Positions 63,545 to 64,000 of a DNA stretch of 64,000 nucleotides are shown here, piece by piece. The stretch spans positions 265,060 to 329,059 of the forward strand of contig NZ_LZRD01000004.1 in NCBI RefSeq assembly GCF_001687325.1, read 5' to 3'. The notes under the pieces were generated by a model that saw only the letters and a program-made list of their open reading frames with translations, was not told the origin of the DNA and made no database searches. The DNA comes from Streptomyces sp. PTY087I2 (GTDB lineage Bacteria; Actinomycetota; Actinomycetes; Streptomycetales; Streptomycetaceae). Position 1 is the stretch's first letter, and each line of letters opens with the position of its first letter. Both the position numbers and the translations under genes were made by a program.

Positions 63545-64000
63545 GTGGCTAAGGTCCGGGTATACGAACTCGCCAAGGAGTTCGGCGTCGAGAGCAAGGT
63601 CGTCATGGCCAAGCTCCAAGAACTCGGTGAATTCGTCCGTTCGGCGTCCTCGACGATCGAGGCGCCGGTTGTGCGCAAGTTGACCGACGCATTGCAGGGG
63701 CCCGGCGGCAACGCCGGCAAGCCCGCTGCCAAGCCTGGCGCGCCCCGTAAGGCGACGCCCGCGAAGCCCGCAGCGCCCTCCCCGGCCGCTGCGGCACGTC
63801 CCGCTGCCCCGAAGCCCGGCGCCCCGGCCCCCAAGCCGGCCGCCGCCGAGGCCCCCAGCAGCACCCCGGCAGCGCCCTCCGCGCCGTCGGCGGGCCCCCG
63901 TCCGGGCCCGAGGCCTGCCCCGAAGGCACCGGCCACCCCGGTCCCGGCCGCCGAGTTCTCGGCCCCGGCACCGGAGCGCCCGGCCGCCCCGCAGGCCCCG
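63545..64000 (+). CDS. infB: Translation initiation factor IF-2 (3' end outside window)
   Basis: The first 152 residues of IF-2, cut by the window end. The N-terminal IF2_N domain is clear ([20 protein letters not shown]). After it comes the long Pro/Ala/Lys-rich linker usual for streptomycete IF-2 ([20 protein letters not shown]). The GTPase domains lie beyond the window. GTG 63545 follows AAAAGGAG by 6 nt. IF-2 places initiator fMet-tRNA on the 30S subunit. Confidence 0.95.
   Translation, partial: MAKVRVYELAKEFGVESKVVMAKLQELGEFVRSASSTIEAPVVRKLTDALQGPGGNAGKPAAKPGAPRKATPAKPAAPSPAAAARPAAPKPGAPAPKPAAAEAPSSTPAAPSAPSAGPRPGPRPAPKAPATPVPAAEFSAPAPERPAAPQAP

Overview
The window reads as a core stretch of a Streptomyces chromosome. 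GC content is very high, third codon positions are almost always G or C, and the gene order is streptomycete: whiG and then rpsB-tsf-pyrH-frr-cdsA at the left, dxr-rseP-ispG-proS-rimP-nusA-ylxR-infB at the right. The sporulation sigma factor WhiG is cut by the left edge and translation initiation factor IF-2 (infB) by the right edge. I see no rRNA, tRNA, CRISPR array, prophage or intact transposase.

Left part (0-8.3 kb): whiG end, a TetR regulator, a secreted M23 peptidase whose tail is made of an intergenic repeat, then translation and phospholipid genes and rlmN. A short inverted-repeat element (MITE-like) sits exactly on the rlmN stop codon. Next (8.3-12.7 kb) is a thiamine uptake operon thiBPQ behind a TPP riboswitch. 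From 12.7 to 19.7 kb lie a NarL-type two-component system, a membrane glycosyltransferase plus a PimB'-like mannosyltransferase, an SRPBCC protein and a two-gene ABC exporter whose ATPase has lost several consensus motifs.

The middle (19.8-47.7 kb) is dominated by amine and GABA catabolism. It holds an Lrp regulator with an aminotransferase, two betaine/aminobutyraldehyde-type dehydrogenases, two Tat-type lipoprotein polyamine-binding proteins sharing one ATPase and two permeases (PotABC), an FAD amine oxidase, gabT, a PucR regulator and a gabD-like dehydrogenase. A plausible reading is: polyamine uptake by the Pot system, oxidation or transamination to aminoaldehydes, oxidation to GABA, then GabT and the semialdehyde dehydrogenase into succinate. 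A GlnR-box-like sequence lies before the second dehydrogenase. Interspersed are a broken SAM methyltransferase, a glycerophosphodiesterase, an adenosine-deaminase homologue with an altered metal motif, a NADAR protein, a GH18 chitinase with a DasR-type operator inside its promoter, a PAP2 phosphatase and a membrane protein resembling a VirD4/TraG coupling ATPase with a ruined P-loop.

The right part (47.7-64 kb) has a small membrane protein, an acyl-CoA dehydrogenase, an unusual EPSP synthase, the MEP-pathway genes dxr and ispG flanking the site-2 protease rseP, two GNAT acetyltransferases, proS, a kinase-fold protein lacking both catalytic aspartates, a ferritin-like/lipoprotein pair, and rimP-nusA-ylxR-infB.

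No single cluster is an obviously new system. The most unusual items are the degenerate TraG-like ATPase, the pseudokinase, a 42-43 bp minisatellite apparently grown from the end of the PucR gene, the MITE-like element that supplies a stop codon, and the in-frame 54 bp repeats in the peptidase tail.
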